From NCBI RefSeq assembly GCF_000613125.1, contig NZ_HG964497.1:2270000-2333999 (forward strand): DNA of 64,000 nucleotides. Direction: 5' to 3'. The DNA is from Bacillus sp. EB01 (GTDB lineage Bacteria > Bacillota > Bacilli > Bacillales > Cytobacillaceae). Of the stretch, positions 42,524 through 52,005 are shown one piece after another. Each line of letters opens with the position of its first letter. Positions within the stretch are counted from its first letter, which is position 1. The position numbers were made by a program, and so were the translations under genes. The notes beneath the pieces were generated by a model, which saw only the letters and a program-made list of their open reading frames with translations, was not told where the DNA came from and did no database searches.

Positions 42524-43978
42524 ATGGTTATAAGATACAAGAATAATTGGATTAATACGAAACCCATTTCCGAATTAGCAAAAACAGAATACGATGTGGT
42601 CATTGTAGGAAGTGGTCCTGGAGGAGGTGCTGTTTTACAAAGACTTTGTCAGTTGTGGAAACAGCAAGGCGCAAAAAAGATTGCTATTCTTGAAAAGGGG
42701 GGTAAATTATTTCATTCGCACGCACAAAATATCCCTACACAAAATGTAAATACATCACGGGATGTACTTCTTGCTAATAATTCCACTCCGCTTGGTCAGC
42801 GCTTACCTCAATTTTCTGGAGCCACCATGGTTTATGCTCTGGGTGGAAGGTCGCTGTTTTGGAATGCGGCAACACCTAGGCCAATTGAAGAAGAGCTAAG
42901 AAACTGGCCGATTAACCGCAGGGAACTTGATGTTTACTATCGAATGGCTGAGAATTTATTACATGTCACAACAGATTGGGCAAAAGGTTCATCTTTGCAG
43001 GACCAGATGTTAATGAGGCTTCATTCTGGAGGTGTTTTGGAAGCCCAAAATATGCCGCTTGCTCTTGATTTGTTACCTTCCAGGCAAGGAGAAGTTCATT
43101 CAAATCCTTGGTACAGTTCGATAAATTCATTGGCAGCGGCCCAGTTAGACCGACCATATGATCTCGCTGTAGATGCTTTTGTCCATAAAGTTAATACGAC
43201 TGATAATGGAAAACGAGCATCTGGTGTGCAGGTAATTGATACGAATACGAAAACAAATTATACGATTAGGGCAAAGAATGTAGTAATATCAGCAAGCACC
43301 TTAGAAACCCCACGTATCTTATTAAATTCTGGTATTCAGGGACAAGCGATAGGACGTTATTTAACAGGACACGTGTCCATGATTGCAATTGGTACAGTCA
43401 GTCGAGGGCAGTTTTCTGATCGACTCGGAAATTTATCGATTTTAAAATTCGAAACTGAAGAAGATCCTTTTCAAATCCAGATTCTAGGACCAGACCAATA
43501 TTGGTCTTACCAACAATTTGAAGATAAAGAGTTGAAAAATGAGTTGATGGTTGTTTTTGCAGCTTTTGGAAGAGTAGAATCCAGACCAGAAAATCGGGTA
43601 TATCTTGAGTCTAGGCAAGATGAGTATGGAGTACCATTACAACAGGTTCAATACTCTTTAAGTGAAAAAGACCGTCAAACAGCCCAAAAAGTTGAACGAG
43701 GGATAAGAGAATCAGCGAGAGCGATGGGAGTCACTTTAGATGAGTCTACTTTAGTTCTCCGTCCACCAGGGGCGGATATGCATGAGTCGTGCACATGTAG
43801 AATGGGGCCAAATCCGAATACTTCAGCGACTGATCGTAATGGGCAAATTCATGGCGTTAAGGGTCTATATGTGGCAGATAATAGCGCGCTTCCAACCTTA
43901 ACCGCAGCAGGACCGGTGCTTTCTAACACTGCTTTAGCGATTCGAGTCGCTGACAATATTGTGCGTCAGCCAAGCTAG
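42524..43978 (+). CDS. GMC family oxidoreductase
   Basis: A 484-residue FAD enzyme of the glucose-methanol-choline family. The dinucleotide-binding motif is VVIVGSGPGGGAVLQRL, the cofactor-covering segment is MVYALGGRSLFWNAATPRP, and the C-terminal catalytic region reads MHESCTCRMGPNPNTSATDR then YVADNSALPTLTAAGPVLSN. It oxidises an alcohol or sugar; the substrate is open. No Tat or Sec signal, so it is cytosolic. ATG 42524 has GGCGGG upstream. A strong terminator follows. Confidence 0.88.
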   Translation: MVIRYKNNWINTKPISELAKTEYDVVIVGSGPGGGAVLQRLCQLWKQQGAKKIAILEKGGKLFHSHAQNIPTQNVNTSRDVLLANNSTPLGQRLPQFSGATMVYALGGRSLFWNAATPRPIEEELRNWPINRRELDVYYRMAENLLHVTTDWAKGSSLQDQMLMRLHSGGVLEAQNMPLALDLLPSRQGEVHSNPWYSSINSLAAAQLDRPYDLAVDAFVHKVNTTDNGKRASGVQVIDTNTKTNYTIRAKNVVISASTLETPRILLNSGIQGQAIGRYLTGHVSMIAIGTVSRGQFSDRLGNLSILKFETEEDPFQIQILGPDQYWSYQQFEDKELKNELMVVFAAFGRVESRPENRVYLESRQDEYGVPLQQVQYSLSEKDRQTAQKVERGIRESARAMGVTLDESTLVLRPPGADMHESCTCRMGPNPNTSATDRNGQIHGVKGLYVADNSALPTLTAAGPVLSNTALAIRVADNIVRQPS

Positions 43979-43995
43979 AATAATATAGAATAATT

Positions 43996-44039
43996 AGGGA
44001 TGGTTCTCGTGCTTCAGACGAAACACGAGAACCATCCCT
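43996..44039 (+). terminator. Terminator of the GMC oxidoreductase gene
   Basis: A perfect 16-bp stem AGGGATGGTTCTCGTG (43996-44011) pairs with 44024-44039, with a 12-nt loop and short T tail. Confidence 0.9.
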
Positions 44040-44392
44040 TTGTATTACTTCTGGAAATAATCTGCCTAATCTAAAAAATGTGAATAGAAGAGATATGTTT
44101 AATCTCCCTGTTGAGTCAACCACATTCTCGGATTTAAGAAAATGGACCATAATCTCGAAGAATAGCACTGATTAACCTCACTGAAAACTGCCATCATGAC
44201 ATAATTTTTCACTGAATGACAAATAGTGTATCAAGTAATAACCGACATTTTTCTCTACCAAACTCTTAAGCTAGGACCTATTTTTGAGAACTTATATTTA
44301 ATAAAAGGATTTCTAGTTATGGTGTAATATAGGTAAGGATGTAAGAAGAAATAAAACCCTGTTGAATTAAAGAAGGGAGCGAGATTATTAAA
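44040..44392. other. Intergenic region
   Basis: No coding sequence or clear repeat. It probably contains the promoter of the following VOC gene. Confidence 0.4.
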
Positions 44393-44740
44393 ATGATAAA
44401 AGGTTTCGGGGGCATATTTTGGAGGGCTGCAAATCTGGAAGCTACTAAAAAGTGGTACAGTGACGTGTTGAAGGTTGAAATAAATAATTGGAATGGGACT
44501 ATAATTAAACAACACACAGAAAATGAAACAATTTTTTCTTTTTTTGCTGAAAACGACCCTTACTTCCCAACAGAACAGCAAGTGATGTTAAATTTCGAAG
44601 TTTATAATATAGACGAGACTATTAGTCATCTTGAGCAAATCGGTGTACCTCTTGTAAAGGAAAAAGAGGTTAGTGAATTTGGCAAGTTCATTTGGATTAA
44701 AGACCCGGATGGCAGACTGGTCGAGCTATGGGAAAAATAA
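44393..44740 (+). CDS. VOC superfamily protein, 115 residues
   Basis: A short VOC protein: start GFGGIFWRAANLEATKKWY, middle MLNFEVYNIDETISHLEQIG, end IWIKDPDGRLVELWEK. The DPDGRLVELW end is the best-known VOC mark and carries a metal-ligand Glu. AAGGGAG precedes ATG 44393, and an intrinsic terminator follows. Ligand unknown. Confidence 0.82.
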   Translation: MIKGFGGIFWRAANLEATKKWYSDVLKVEINNWNGTIIKQHTENETIFSFFAENDPYFPTEQQVMLNFEVYNIDETISHLEQIGVPLVKEKEVSEFGKFIWIKDPDGRLVELWEK

Positions 44741-44781
44741 CTTTTTAATAATATTAAGTGGATTAAACGGGTACAAAGTAC

Positions 44782-44805
44782 AAGGAGTTGTAGTTGCAAC
44801 TCCTT
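44782..44805 (+). terminator. Terminator of the VOC gene
   Basis: A 9-bp stem AAGGAGTTG/CAACTCCTT with a 6-nt loop, followed by five more T residues. Confidence 0.88.
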
Positions 44806-44867
44806 TTTTTGTTACACTAAGTGTGCAGGTTAAAGAAAAATCTTTATAAAATGGAGAGGTTTTTATA

Positions 44868-46082
44868 ATGAATCGTTTTTCAAAGTTACAAGAAACATTG
44901 AAACAATTTAATCAGTCCCACCTTCTAAACTTTTGGGATGAACTTTCGGATGCTGAACAGGATCAACTGTTGGACGACATAGAGAAGGTCAACTTAACGG
45001 AAATCAGCTTAGCAACTGAAAAACTGACTTCTGCTGACAATCCAGAAAGAAAGAGTATCGAACCTGTTCCATACGAAGTATTAGAGAAACTCCCGGAGAT
45101 AAAGAAACAAGAGTATGAACAAAACGGTTTGGAATTGATCAAAAAAGGAAAGGTAGCGGCTGTTCTCCTTGCAGGAGGACAAGGAACCAGACTTGGACAT
45201 GATGGACCAAAAGGAACGTATGACATTGGGCTGCCCGGCCATGAATCTTTATTCGAACTTCAGGCAAAACGCTTGCTTCAGCTCTACAAACAAACGGATA
45301 ATATGATCCCTTGGTATATCATGACAAGCCCCATTAATGATGAGGAAACGAAGGATTTCTTTCATCAGCACAATTACTTTGGATACAATCCAGAGCTCAT
45401 CAGCTTTTTCATTCAGCCCACAGCACCCACATTAACGCCGGATGGCAAATTGATGTTAAAAACAAAGTCGAGTCTTTCTTTATCGCCGAACGGAAACGGC
45501 GGAGTATTTTCGGCTCTGAAATCGAGCGGTGCACTTGGGGACATGGAGAAGCGGGGAGTAAAGTGGATCTTTATGTATAATGTTGACAATGCGATTATAA
45601 AAATTGCCGATCCGCTATTTGTCGGCTTTGCCGATGAAAAAGATTCTCCTATAGCCAGTAAATCAGCGGCCAAACGGAACCCGCAAGAGAAAGTAGGAGT
45701 ATTCTGTCTGATGGACGGAAAACCGTCTGTCATTGAATACTCGGAAATGACCAAAGAGGAAAGTGAAGATCCGGATATGACGAATGCTCATATAAGCATT
45801 CATTTATTCAAGCTGGATTTTGTCAAAGAAATAGCGGACAAATCCCTTCCATATCATTTTGCACATAAATCCATACCGACCGTGGATGCCATTGGTAAAG
45901 AAATAAAACCAGCAGAACCAAATGGCTACAAACTGGAGCAATTTTATTTCGATTTGTTTCCTGAAGCTGAATCGATTGCCGTCCTGCAGGTCCCAAGAGA
46001 AAAGGAATTTGCGCCTGTGAAAAATAAAAGCGGGGAAGACAGCCCTGAATCGGCAAGAAGGATGATTTTACTAAACGAATAA
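44868..46082 (+). CDS. UDPGP-type uridylyltransferase (UAP1/UGP2-like)
   Basis: A 404-residue nucleotidyltransferase of the eukaryote-like UDPGP family common in Bacillus. The uridine-binding motif is VLLAGGQGTRLGHDGPKG, followed by KSSLSLSPNGNGGVFSAL and the metal-site MYNVDNAIIKIADP. It should join UTP with a sugar-1-phosphate, most likely glucose-1-phosphate or N-acetylglucosamine-1-phosphate, to supply UDP-sugars. AATGGAGAGG precedes ATG 44868. A terminator shared with the convergent downstream gene follows. Confidence 0.85.
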   Translation: MNRFSKLQETLKQFNQSHLLNFWDELSDAEQDQLLDDIEKVNLTEISLATEKLTSADNPERKSIEPVPYEVLEKLPEIKKQEYEQNGLELIKKGKVAAVLLAGGQGTRLGHDGPKGTYDIGLPGHESLFELQAKRLLQLYKQTDNMIPWYIMTSPINDEETKDFFHQHNYFGYNPELISFFIQPTAPTLTPDGKLMLKTKSSLSLSPNGNGGVFSALKSSGALGDMEKRGVKWIFMYNVDNAIIKIADPLFVGFADEKDSPIASKSAAKRNPQEKVGVFCLMDGKPSVIEYSEMTKEESEDPDMTNAHISIHLFKLDFVKEIADKSLPYHFAHKSIPTVDAIGKEIKPAEPNGYKLEQFYFDLFPEAESIAVLQVPREKEFAPVKNKSGEDSPESARRMILLNE

Positions 46083-46134
46083 TCAAAGTTGTTGATTTTA
46101 AAATAACTAAGGCAGCGAATATTAAGCAAGCAAG

Positions 46135-46170
46135 AAGGGCGAGTTAATCCAGGAAGGATTAATCGCCCTT
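46135..46170. terminator. Terminator between convergent genes
   Basis: The stem AAGGGCGAGTTAATCC (46135-46150) pairs with GGATTAATCGCCCTT (to 46170) with one wobble and a 5-nt loop. It belongs to the dispersed GGTTAATC hairpin type. Confidence 0.8.
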
Positions 46171-46199
46171 TCTGTTGAAAAACATTTTTTATCCAATAA

Positions 46200-46631
46200 T
46201 CATTTATTTTCGTCAGATTTGATTTCCCGTTCCAACTCCTGAATGAATTGATAATCCAAAGGAGGATTTACTACTTGGTAAATTCGGGTGGATGCGACTA
46301 CATCCCGTTCAAAAGTAAAAATCTCCAAATTTCCATCTTCATATACGAGGTAAAGTGTAAACTGTTCACTTGGATGATCAGAGCTCCAACCATGTTTATT
46401 CGTTAGTTTTACACGATATTGATTAAGGTAGACGAAGAGTTTATTCATTGTTTCTTCATCTGCTATTTTAGGTTTAATTTCTTCATAAAATTTATTTTGA
46501 GGAACAATATAAATTTTCTCTACACGGTCTATATCCATTACATCAACTAAATTTTGTTCGCGATAAATATAAAGAAAAAGGGAAGTACCGACAAAAATAA
46601 TTGATAAAGAAAAATATAGATATTTCTTCAT
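46200..46631 (-). CDS. Membrane-anchored hypothetical protein, 143 residues
   Basis: An N-terminal helix (YLYFSLSIIFVGTSLFLYIY) anchors a soluble outside domain with phrases VEKIYIVPQNKFYEEIKP and FTLYLVYEDGNLEIFTFERD. This layout resembles the two lipoproteins at 49.6 and 59.8 kb. GGGAGTGG precedes the ATG at 46631. No family was recognised. Confidence 0.6.
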   Translation of the reverse strand: MKKYLYFSLSIIFVGTSLFLYIYREQNLVDVMDIDRVEKIYIVPQNKFYEEIKPKIADEETMNKLFVYLNQYRVKLTNKHGWSSDHPSEQFTLYLVYEDGNLEIFTFERDVVASTRIYQVVNPPLDYQFIQELEREIKSDENK

Positions 46632-46693
46632 GGCTATACCACTCCCGACTCCCGCATTATTCCTTGGCCAATAAACTACAGCGTGGGCAAAAT

Positions 46694-46846
46694 TTAGGTT
46701 TTTCTATTTCTATTTAGTATTAAAAAAAGAAATGCCATAATTAAAATTTGGATTACTGTACCCCAGTTTGTTTCCCAGGTTAAACCCTTCCATTCATTTA
46801 GAAAAAAAGCCTGGAATAATACGCAGAACAAGAATTGCCATAAGGG
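46694..46846 (-). pseudogene. Possible membrane-protein remnant
   Basis: A minus-strand frame of about 50 codons without ATG reads EWKGLTWETNWGTVIQILIM then AFLFLILNRNRKT and stop. The aromatic loop plus terminal helix looks protein-like. With no start codon it is treated as a relic. Confidence 0.3.
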
Positions 46847-47071
46847 GCAATTTTATCTATTTTAGAAAGTGATCATCATACGTTTCTCTCTACGTTCAAA
46901 AATTGTACTTTCTTTCTTCAACCCTTCCATAGTTGAATGATTTCACTTAAATTTTAACATAAATAACCAATATAAAAATGGAATTGTTCACTTATATAAA
47001 GAGTTATTGTCCATTAATACAACAACTTCTAAGGATCCTGAGCTAAAAACTGCAAGACGGTGAAAATGACA
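46847..47071. other. Intergenic region before the GH43 relic
   Basis: Nothing recognisable beyond A/T-rich sequence. Confidence 0.3.
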
Positions 47072-47215
47072 ATGAAGAAGGACCTCAGTTTTAACGTCAC
47101 GCCAATTAACAGTCTAATAGACCCTTGGGTGGTAAAGCATACTGATGGGTACTATTACTACACCTAAACAACAGGCGGCAGCATCACAATTTGGATATCT
47201 ATTAGTCTCTCTGAC
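47072..47215 (+). pseudogene. Glycoside hydrolase family 43 N-terminal fragment
   Basis: ATG 47072 starts FNVTPINSLIDPWVVKHTDG then YYYYT, the GH43 N-terminal signature that includes the catalytic-base Asp in its DPW segment. A TAA at 47165-47167 interrupts it. The same frame continues TTGGSITIW and SLSDI, as in intact GH43 enzymes (xylosidase/arabinanase), and then similarity ends. Only the first tenth of such a gene remains. Confidence 0.6.
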
Positions 47216-47316
47216 ATAGCCTATTATTCTGGGAATTCCTTTAAAAAAACTATTTCGTTTTTGGTTTCCATAGGGTAATCTTATATTCGTTGGAAATTTA
47301 CATAAGGGGATAGTGT

Positions 47317-48510
47317 ATGAACCAGGAATGGATAAGAACACAAACGGAATCAACGCATCATAAGATGGCAATCTATTTATTGCCTTTAGTTGTTTTTCTT
47401 GGATATTTTAATCCAATTTTATATGGTATTGGTATCTTGGCATTTTTTCTAATAACGTCCTTTAAGATGTTAAAATCGATGTTGTTTTGGATGTTAATAC
47501 TCGGGGTCATTTCTTTCGCTCTGCCTTTTTTGGCACCGATAATTTTTATCGTGATGATCGTTTTGTTTTTCATGAGAATAGGTTATGTTATCGAAAACTG
47601 GAGGCCGTTTGTCTCTGGCCTTATCTTATATGGAATATTAGCTGCATCACTGGCTCGTTCTGCCTATTTACATTCGTATTATTACAGCAATCCAGTCGTA
47701 GAAGCCGCTGTGGTAAGTATACTAGGATTTATTGGCCTTCGGTTCCTTCTGCGCTGGCTTTATCAATATAATTATACAAGCTATGCAGCGCTTGGAATCA
47801 TGGGAAGCGTCCCAGTCATTATTATTGCGTTTGTTTTACCCTTTTTAAAACTTCATGTAGGCGGCGACTTTTTCGCTGCTGAAACAAGCGTTGATACTAC
47901 AGTGGAAACAAAGCCGGTTGGCGGTGAAGCTTATACTGAAACAAAGCTAACAACTGGGGAGCCAATTTCAACCAGGGCTGCGATTCCCTCTGATCAGCCT
48001 TTTGTGAAGGTAACGGATCACGTCCGTTCTGCACCTGATGCGACCCTTACCAATAATTTAAGCTATCATGGCTCTGATTCCACTTCAGCAAGTGGTGAAA
48101 TCGTTCATGTAAAGGAACATTTGCGAACAACCGCAAGCGGGGAAGTTGTCATGGTAAAAGAACATTTCCGGACAGCATCAGATGGGATTATTTCAAATAA
48201 CATGTCATATGAAGGACCTGGTAGTTCTGCATCAACTGGAGAGCTGGTTCATGTTCAGGAACATTTGCGAACAACACCTAACGGGGAACTCATAAAGGTC
48301 AATGAACATCTGAGAACAGTTCCTGATGGTGATCCAACCAACAATTTTTCTTTTAAAAATCAAACTTTCAACGAGGTTGCCGTATCGAAAGAACCGCTCA
48401 TAAATGAACCCTCACCTAGAGGAATCGTTGAACCAACACCAGGTACTATTGCAGCACAAGCCGCTGTCGACAAATTGCTGAAAGAGTTGAAGAAGAAGGA
48501 AGAAAATTAA
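47317..48510 (+). CDS. Membrane protein with repeated EHLRT/PDG-NN motifs
   Basis: A 397-residue protein. The N-terminal half has about six hydrophobic helices (residues 18-190). The C-terminal half is outside or in the cytosol and carries repeats of the pattern V-x-V-x-[ED]-H-[LVF]-R-[ST]-x-x-[DN]-G, some ending NNxSY. Copies include VKVTDHVRSAPD, VHVKEHLRTTASG, VMVKEHFRTASDG, VHVQEHLRTTPNG and IKVNEHLRTVPDG. A helical tail (AAVDKLLKELKKKEEN) closes it. AAGGGGATAG precedes ATG 47317. Similar H-x-R-x-x-P-D-G motifs occur in bacillar exported and phage-related proteins. Function unknown. Confidence 0.72.
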   Translation: MNQEWIRTQTESTHHKMAIYLLPLVVFLGYFNPILYGIGILAFFLITSFKMLKSMLFWMLILGVISFALPFLAPIIFIVMIVLFFMRIGYVIENWRPFVSGLILYGILAASLARSAYLHSYYYSNPVVEAAVVSILGFIGLRFLLRWLYQYNYTSYAALGIMGSVPVIIIAFVLPFLKLHVGGDFFAAETSVDTTVETKPVGGEAYTETKLTTGEPISTRAAIPSDQPFVKVTDHVRSAPDATLTNNLSYHGSDSTSASGEIVHVKEHLRTTASGEVVMVKEHFRTASDGIISNNMSYEGPGSSASTGELVHVQEHLRTTPNGELIKVNEHLRTVPDGDPTNNFSFKNQTFNEVAVSKEPLINEPSPRGIVEPTPGTIAAQAAVDKLLKELKKKEEN

Positions 48511-48617
48511 GGGGAAGAGGCTATCACCTCAGACCCCGAGCATTCAACGGGCGGAGAGACCTTCGGTACGCACGAAAAAAACAACACATTGAGGATGTTT
48601 TCTGAAAACGACATAAG

Positions 48618-48645
48618 AAATGACGTGTGATTGCACACGTCATTT
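48618..48645 (+). terminator. Terminator of the repeat-motif membrane gene
   Basis: A 12-bp stem AAATGACGTGTG/CACACGTCATTT with a 4-nt loop and T tail. Confidence 0.9.
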
Positions 48646-48731
48646 TTCCTGCTTTTTTGGTTTTAGCACATGAAATACGTTCTGGAATATCAATCAAAGC
48701 CCTACCCGATAATAAAACTGTAACAGTTCTT

Positions 48732-49361
48732 TCAATATCTATAATGAGAATAATTATGGTAGCGCTGGTATGGTGGGTATTGCTGCTGTAAATTGTGGTT
48801 TTGATTTGGTGGATAATTAAACAGTTGATTCCTATTACAGTCCTTGTATGGTCCTATATAAGTGCTTGGTTTTATCGGTTCAGTTACGTTTTTCCATTGA
48901 TCTTCATTAAGACAATAAGTATGAGCCATAATATGTGAAGGGGTAAATTTTAAAATGTCAGAACCTAATATGACTTCTGGATTCGGTGCATCAAAAATTG
49001 CTAGAAGATGAGTATTATCAACAGTAGCAACTTCATAATGCCACCATCCCTTTGCATTTGCTACTTGACCAGGTGTAATTGGAAAATTTAGCAACTGTTT
49101 TGTGAATGGGTTTAGTATCGATACAGTAGCAGCTCCAGAAATACAATAAACTAATTGAGCGGCGTTTTGGTGATAATGTGGTTCTATTACATTACCTACA
49201 CTAAGAAAGATGTCAAGAAGTGATGTATTTTCCAATGTATTCAATTGTTTTTTACCTAACACATTAATTAAGTTTTGATTATCTTTAACAAACAAATGGC
49301 TTTTATTTACATCAAACGTGTACTGTGTTGATGGAGAGGTATACTCAATATCTGTGTTCAT
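48732..49361 (-). CDS. Cupin-domain protein with Tyr/Asn/Gln-rich tail
   Basis: A 209-residue protein. The cupin core (about 50-150) has the metal-binding motif EPHYHQNAAQLVYCISG (His-x-His with downstream Glu/Gln position changed) and PGQVANAKGWWHYEVAT. The C-terminal 40 residues are rich in Tyr, Asn, Gln and Pro (QNHNLQQQYPPYQRYHNYSH), a composition seen in spore coat or surface proteins. It may be a coat-associated cupin such as a germin or oxalate-decarboxylase relative. AAGGAGG precedes the ATG at 49361. Confidence 0.75.
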   Translation of the reverse strand: MNTDIEYTSPSTQYTFDVNKSHLFVKDNQNLINVLGKKQLNTLENTSLLDIFLSVGNVIEPHYHQNAAQLVYCISGAATVSILNPFTKQLLNFPITPGQVANAKGWWHYEVATVDNTHLLAIFDAPNPEVILGSDILKFTPSHIMAHTYCLNEDQWKNVTEPIKPSTYIGPYKDCNRNQLFNYPPNQNHNLQQQYPPYQRYHNYSHYRY

Positions 49362-49596
49362 AAGTCATATTTGCCTCCTTTGTCATTATGGGCAAGATAT
49401 GAGGTTTTAATAAAATTGTGATTAATGAGATTTAGGACCATTTCAAAACTATAATGGAATAGGCTTTCTTGAAAATGGTGCTTTGATCATAGAATTATTA
49501 AGAGCTAATATAAACACCAAAACTTCGATTGTTATTGAGTTGACACAAAACTAATGAACAGGTTTAATCACAAAAAGATAAGCTGCACCTGCTCTT

Positions 49597-50025
49597 TTAA
49601 TTCTCCATAAAAATATCCTCTAGCTTTAGGGCATTTTCTTTGTCTAAAGTTCCGACAGCATTCTTTTCTCTGTCAACAATTGACGCTGACCCACCCGGAT
49701 AAAACAAGATAAAATATTCATATAACCTTTCTGGCATATCTTTTTCATTGGCGATGAATAAAGTAACTTTGAAGTTTTCTTTTCTCATCATCCCTACCTT
49801 CACATTTTGTTCCCAATGAATTCTTCCGATCACTTCTCTAATGGTTTTAAGCTGTTCTTCTTGCATGATGATGGTTTCTTGAGATTTTTGTTCCTCTGTG
49901 AACTTTTCGACATCGACTCTAGTTAGTTTGTCCAAATCATACTCCAGGTTCCCCTTGTTAGAGCACCCAATTAGCGTTAAAAGAAAGATGGCAAAAATAA
50001 TCGACTTTATTCGTATTTTTTTCAT
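49597..50025 (-). CDS. Putative lipoprotein, 142 residues
   Basis: A lipobox LTLIGCSNKG predicts lipid attachment. The mature part contains KTIREVIGRIHWEQN and the phrase DMPERLYEYFILFYPGG, which is nearly repeated in the 59.8-kb lipoprotein (NMPERLYEYQIWFVDNG), so the two are paralogs. No known family. It may be an envelope protein sharing structure with other small Bacillus lipoproteins. Confidence 0.7.
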   Translation of the reverse strand: MKKIRIKSIIFAIFLLTLIGCSNKGNLEYDLDKLTRVDVEKFTEEQKSQETIIMQEEQLKTIREVIGRIHWEQNVKVGMMRKENFKVTLFIANEKDMPERLYEYFILFYPGGSASIVDREKNAVGTLDKENALKLEDIFMEN

Positions 50026-50217
50026 TCGTCAGCCCCCAAACTTTTCTTAGTTTAACCTATTCGGCAATAACCAATAAAACCTTTTTAAAATGTAAATGAA
50101 TTACCAATTTTTTGATTGAAAATGGAAATGTTAGAAAATTCGTACTATAATAAATGACAGCGATTACATATTATACAACTTCCGGTTTTAACAAATGCAT
50201 AAGGAGGTTTTTTGGGA

Positions 50218-51873
50218 ATGGCAGAAGCAATGAATACTACAGTAGGAAAACTACTCCAGGAAACAGCAGAAAGGCTTCCGAATCAGGATGCTGTCGTCTA
50301 TCCTGACAGGGGATTGCGCTATACGTACCAACAATTCGAAACACTTTGCCGCGATGCTGCCAAAGGACTGATGAAGCTTGGCATTGAAGCAGGGGAGCAT
50401 GTAGCCATCTGGTCAACGAACCGTCCAGAATGGGTAACAACTCAATTTGCGACTGGCAAGATGGGGGCGGTCCTTGTCACTGTCAACACCAGCTACCGGA
50501 CTGCAGAACTCGAGTACCTGCTAAAGCAATCCGATTCCACCACTCTTATCCTTATGGAAAAATTCAAGGATGCTTCCTATATTGAGATGCTTTACGAAAT
50601 CGTACCAGAACTAAAGACTGCCGAGCCGGGCCGCTTGAAGTCGAAGAAACTCCCTTATTTGAAAAATGTCATTGTCCTTGGCGAGAACCGCTATCCCGGC
50701 ATGCTGCATTGGGAAGATATCCTTGCCTTGAAGGATGAGGTGTCTGATGAGGAGCTGGACAAGCGGATGGCATCGCTAGACCCTGAGGACCCTATCAATA
50801 TGCAATACACCTCCGGAACGACCGGATTCCCAAAGGGTGTCATGCTGACCCATAATAATCTCGTCAACAATGGCCTGAATATTGCAGAATGCATGAAGCT
50901 GACGGATGAAGACAGGCTTTGCATTCCGGTTCCATTTTTCCATTGCTTCGGCTGCGTCATTGGCACGCTTGCCTGCGTATCCGTTGGTGCAACCATGGTG
51001 CCTGTCCAGGAATTTGACCCCAAAAAGGTTCTTGAAGCTGTTGAGAAGGAAAAATGCACAGCGCTGCACGGTGTTCCGACCATGTTCATTGCTGAGTTGA
51101 ATCATTCTGATTTTGAAAAATATGATTTATCTTCCTTGAGGACTGGCGTAATGGCTGGCTCCAACTGTCCGATTGAAGTCATGAAAGCAGTGATTGAAAA
51201 GATGGGGGCAAAAGAGATTACGATATGCTATGGCCAGACTGAAGCGTCCCCGGTAATCACGCAAACCCGGACAGACGACCCGATTGAGCTGAGAGTAGCA
51301 ACAGTTGGGAAAGCTTTGCCGAATGTCGAAGTCAAAATCATCGATCCGGTAACTAACGAAGAGCTGCCAAATGGCGAGCAGGGTGAACTTTGCACACGTG
51401 GCTACCATGTGATGAAAGGCTATTATAAAAATCCCGATGCCACCCGGGAAGCGATTGATAAGGATGGCTGGCTTCATACTGGAGACCTGGCCGTCATGGA
51501 CGAAAACGGTTACTGCCGAATTACTGGCCGGCTTAAGGACATGATCATTCGGGGCGGTGAAAACATCTATCCGCGCGAAATTGAAGAATTCCTCTATCAG
51601 CACCCGGCGGTACTTGACGTACAAATCGTCGGTATCCCGGATGAAAAGTTCGGTAAAGAAGTCATGGCCTGGATCCAATTGAAAGAGGGCCAAACCGCAA
51701 CCGCTGATGAGATCAGGAATTTCTGCCTTGGTAAAATTGCACGGTTCAAAATCCCGCGTTATATCGAATTCTGTGACTCTTTTCCAACAACCGCATCAGG
51801 CAAGATTCAAAAATATAAATTGAGGAAGATGGCAGAAGATGTGGTTTCGTCGAAAAGCGCAACCTTGAAATAG
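50218..51873 (+). CDS. AMP-dependent acyl-CoA ligase (YngI-like)
   Basis: A 551-residue adenylate-forming enzyme that activates a fatty or organic acid to acyl-CoA via an acyl-AMP. Seen are the phosphate loop [18 protein letters not shown], motif [12 protein letters not shown], the hinge region with TGDLAVMD and [19 protein letters not shown], and the C-terminal catalytic Lys in [12 protein letters not shown]. The overall pattern recalls B. subtilis YngI, which belongs to a leucine/branched-acid degradation operon, but no such genes flank it. Codon use looks more GC-rich than neighbours. AAGGAGG precedes ATG 50218. Confidence 0.9.
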   Translation: MAEAMNTTVGKLLQETAERLPNQDAVVYPDRGLRYTYQQFETLCRDAAKGLMKLGIEAGEHVAIWSTNRPEWVTTQFATGKMGAVLVTVNTSYRTAELEYLLKQSDSTTLILMEKFKDASYIEMLYEIVPELKTAEPGRLKSKKLPYLKNVIVLGENRYPGMLHWEDILALKDEVSDEELDKRMASLDPEDPINMQYTSGTTGFPKGVMLTHNNLVNNGLNIAECMKLTDEDRLCIPVPFFHCFGCVIGTLACVSVGATMVPVQEFDPKKVLEAVEKEKCTALHGVPTMFIAELNHSDFEKYDLSSLRTGVMAGSNCPIEVMKAVIEKMGAKEITICYGQTEASPVITQTRTDDPIELRVATVGKALPNVEVKIIDPVTNEELPNGEQGELCTRGYHVMKGYYKNPDATREAIDKDGWLHTGDLAVMDENGYCRITGRLKDMIIRGGENIYPREIEEFLYQHPAVLDVQIVGIPDEKFGKEVMAWIQLKEGQTATADEIRNFCLGKIARFKIPRYIEFCDSFPTTASGKIQKYKLRKMAEDVVSSKSATLK

Positions 51874-51950
51874 GTGAAAAAATCCTTTAAAGAGAGTGGG
51901 GATATTCTAACGGGTTCCGTTACCTATCGCAAACATTAAAACTGCAACGT

Positions 51951-51992
51951 AAAATGAGTGCCAAATTGTATGCTAATTTGTCACTCATTTTT
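51951..51992 (+). terminator. Terminator after the acyl-CoA ligase
   Basis: AAAATGAGTG (51951-51960) pairs with CACTCATTTT (from 51982), with an inner CAAATT/AATTTG stem and T tail. It overlaps the apparent 5' end of the S41 relic frame. Confidence 0.85.
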
Positions 51993-52005
51993 TATTGATA
52001 TAAAG

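Noticed and set aside
46860-47071. Hidden RNA gene between the minus-strand relic and GH43 fragment
   Set aside because: No promoter-terminator pair and no clear secondary structure by eye; no tRNA or rRNA signature anywhere in the window.
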